DNA of 6,979 bases from JASFUX01 sp050050115 (GTDB taxonomy: Bacteria; Pseudomonadota; Alphaproteobacteria; Caulobacterales; Maricaulaceae): positions 1-6,979 of the forward strand of contig JASFUX010000182.1 of the NCBI GenBank assembly GCA_050050115.1, read 5' to 3'. How positions within the stretch are numbered: position 1 is the first letter of the stretch; every line of letters starts with the position of its first letter. A model generated the notes under the pieces. The model was not told the DNA's origin. It saw only the letters and a list, made by a program, of their open reading frames with translations, and did not search any database. Shown here in pieces: positions 6,095 to 6,979 of the stretch. The translations under genes and the position numbers were made by a program.

Positions 6095-6550
6095 ATGGAG
6101 ATCCGTCTGGGCGATCTCAGCGACTCGCGGGTGACCGATCTGCTCGTGAGCCATGCGACGCGCGCACGCTCGGAGACGGCTCCCGGCAGCGCTCACGCGC
6201 TCGACCTCGACGCCTTCGCCGCGCCCGACATCACGCTTTGGGCGGCGTGGGACGGCGAGACGCTGCTCGGTGTCGGCGCGCTCAAGCGGCACTCGGCGGA
6301 GCTAGGCGAGATCAAGTCGATGCACACGGTCGAGGCGGCCCGCCGGCGCGGCGTCGGCGAGCGCTTGCTCGCCCGCATCGTCGAGCAAGCGCGCGCGGAC
6401 GGCGTCTCACGGCTCTGCCTCGAGACCGGCTCGTGGGATTTCTTCAAGCCGGCCCGCGCCTTCTATGCGCGCTGCGGTTTCGCGCCGTGCGAACCCTTCG
6501 CCGACTACAAACCCGACCCGAACAGCGTGTTCATGGCGCTTACGATCTGA
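6095..6550 (+). CDS. GNAT family N-acetyltransferase (YsnE-like)
   Basis: The 151-residue product is a single GNAT domain. Motif A is clear: GEIKSMHTVEAARRRGVGERLL (about 71-92), with the acetyl-CoA pyrophosphate loop R83-x-x-G86-x-G88. Motif B follows as SRLCLETGSWDFFKPARAFYARCGF (about 105-129), with the C-terminal end FADYKPDPNSVFMALTI. The LETGS, FADY and DPNSVFM blocks match what I recall of the small YsnE-like acetyltransferases, whose substrates are mostly unknown. It is cytosolic and transfers acetyl from acetyl-CoA to an amine. It begins 12 bp after the J-domain gene, so the two are likely co-transcribed, though no functional link is evident. There is no strong Shine-Dalgarno. Confidence 0.9.
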   Translation: MEIRLGDLSDSRVTDLLVSHATRARSETAPGSAHALDLDAFAAPDITLWAAWDGETLLGVGALKRHSAELGEIKSMHTVEAARRRGVGERLLARIVEQARADGVSRLCLETGSWDFFKPARAFYARCGFAPCEPFADYKPDPNSVFMALTI

Positions 6551-6593
6551 GCGCTGATCTTACGCCAATCCGAATCGTTCCAGCCAATCGGCT

Positions 6594-6715
6594 TCCCGGA
6601 CGCCGCGCAGCGGCGATCCGGGACCTAGGAGGCCTCACGAACCGCGCGATGACAACGTCATGAACCGTTGCGTCGAGACCTACTGGACCCCGGCCCTCGC
6701 TACGCTCGGCCGGGG
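6594..6715. repeat. Two REP-like hairpins facing each other, forming a 122-bp imperfect palindrome
   Basis: Arm 1 (6594-6623) is a 13-bp stem, TCCCGGACGCCGC paired with GCGGCG-A-TCCGGGA, with a GCA loop and one bulged A. Arm 2 (6688-6715) is CCCCGGCC paired with GGCCGGGG around the 12-base loop CTCGCTACGCTC. The tails between them are related in inverted orientation. Read outward from each hairpin, the 20 bases from CCGGGACCTAGGAGGCCTCA (arm 1) and from CCGGGGTCCAGTAGGTCTCG (arm 2, minus strand) match at 14 positions, the rest mostly transitions. The tails meet at ATGAC-AAC-GTCAT (6649-6661), the centre of symmetry. This layout and the CCGGGA...TCCGGGA hairpin type resemble REP/BIME elements of alphaproteobacteria. 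It lies between two convergent genes, the usual place for REPs, and may end or stabilise both transcripts. Confidence 0.6.
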
Positions 6716-6757
6716 AGCCGGGCGGTGGCTGACTTGATAATCCCGTCTCAAGGACAC

Positions 6758-6780
6758 AAGCCCGCTCACCCGGCTTTTTT
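6758..6780 (+). terminator. Weak intrinsic terminator candidate for the GNAT-side transcript
   Basis: AAGCC (6758-6762) pairs with GGCTT (6772-6776) over a 9-base loop, and the T-run 6775-6780 (six T) follows on the plus strand. The stem is only 5 bp. It overlaps the end of the convergent MscS gene, where the T-run is also two AAA lysine codons, so coding constraint may explain it. Confidence 0.25.
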
Positions 6781-6979
6781 CTGAATCTCGACTTGGTGCG
6801 GATACGGAATCTCGACGCCCGCCGCGTCGAAGGCTTCCTTGACCGCGCGGGTCGTCGCGAACTTCGCTTCCCAATAGTCGGCCGCCTTGACCCAGGCGCG
6901 CAGCTGCAGGTCGACCGAGCTGTCACCCAAGTTCACCACCCGCACCCACGGCTCGGCCGGCGCGCTCAGGAACCGGTCG
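6766..6979 (-). CDS. MscS-family mechanosensitive channel, C-terminal end only
   Basis: On the minus strand an open frame enters from the window edge and runs 70 residues to a TGA at 6768-6766; the start lies beyond base 6979. The segment reads WVRVVNLGDSSVDLQLRAWV, then KAADYWEAKF, KEAFDAAGVEIPYPHQVEI and a short QKKAG tail. This is the characteristic C-terminal cytoplasmic beta-alpha region of small-conductance mechanosensitive channels: the LGDSSV.L..R.WV block, W..K......KEAFD..GI.IP.PQ pattern and final basic tail. The pore helix and vestibule beta domain are outside the window. Family knowledge: inner-membrane channel that opens under membrane tension during hypo-osmotic shock. Tyr59 and His61 stand where Phe and Gln are more usual (IPFPQ); otherwise typical. 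It converges on the GNAT gene. Confidence 0.88.
   Translation of the reverse strand, partial: DRFLSAPAEPWVRVVNLGDSSVDLQLRAWVKAADYWEAKFATTRAVKEAFDAAGVEIPYPHQVEIQKKAG

Noticed and set aside
5002..6292. Long overlapping open frames on both strands across bolA and the J-domain gene (5002-5928 plus, 5414-6292 minus)
   Set aside because: Both are Arg/Gly/Ala-rich shadows of genes with clear BolA and J-domain motifs in other frames.
6649..6663. Mini-ORF ATG ACA ACG TCA TGA preceded by GGAGG at 6628-6632 area
   Set aside because: Four codons only, and the sequence is better explained as the central inverted repeat of the REP-like palindrome.
6540..6926. 128-codon minus-strand open frame across the intergenic region and the MscS end
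   Set aside because: The neighbouring minus frame encodes the recognisable MscS C-terminus and enters from the window edge; this one is its out-of-frame shadow plus REP sequence.

Overview
The window is GC-rich, densely packed bacterial DNA. The gene content (BolA next to a divergent J-domain protein, an MscS-type channel with a C-terminus typical of the group, alphaproteobacterial-style REP hairpins) points to an alphaproteobacterium, plausibly of the Caulobacterales/Maricaulales/Parvularculales type. The assignment rests on recalled family resemblance only. I see no insertion sequence, integrase, CRISPR array, tRNA or rRNA.

Layout: (1) 1-1089 (+) is the 3' part of a PLP-dependent cysteine synthase fused through a linker to a dithiol glutaredoxin domain. 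(2) 1133-2632 (+) is a full-length relative of the bacterial ATP-dependent DNA ligases linked to DNA damage response. Its nucleotidyl-transfer motifs are eroded: the adenylated lysine is alanine, and motifs III, V and VI are also altered. I read it as a ligase pseudoenzyme. (3) 4945-2622 (-) is a two-gene ABC-2 type export operon, ATPase then a roughly 12-segment permease, coupled by an ATGA overlap. The permease and the ligase relative converge and share 11 bp at their stops. (4) 5403-5119 (-) is bolA. (5) 5456-6082 (+) is a J-domain protein with a Cys/His-rich N-terminal part, divergent from bolA. (6) 6095-6550 (+) is a GNAT acetyltransferase 12 bp behind it. (7) 6551-6765 is a convergent intergenic region holding two REP-like hairpins arranged as one 122-bp imperfect palindrome. 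(8) 6766-6979 (-) is the C-terminal end of an MscS-family mechanosensitive channel whose start lies outside the window.

The genes do not form one pathway. The fusion protein, BolA and the J protein all belong to thiol, Fe-S or protein homeostasis in a general sense, but no operon ties them together. The most notable items are the ligase pseudoenzyme and the cysteine synthase-glutaredoxin fusion, followed by the paired REP-like palindrome.
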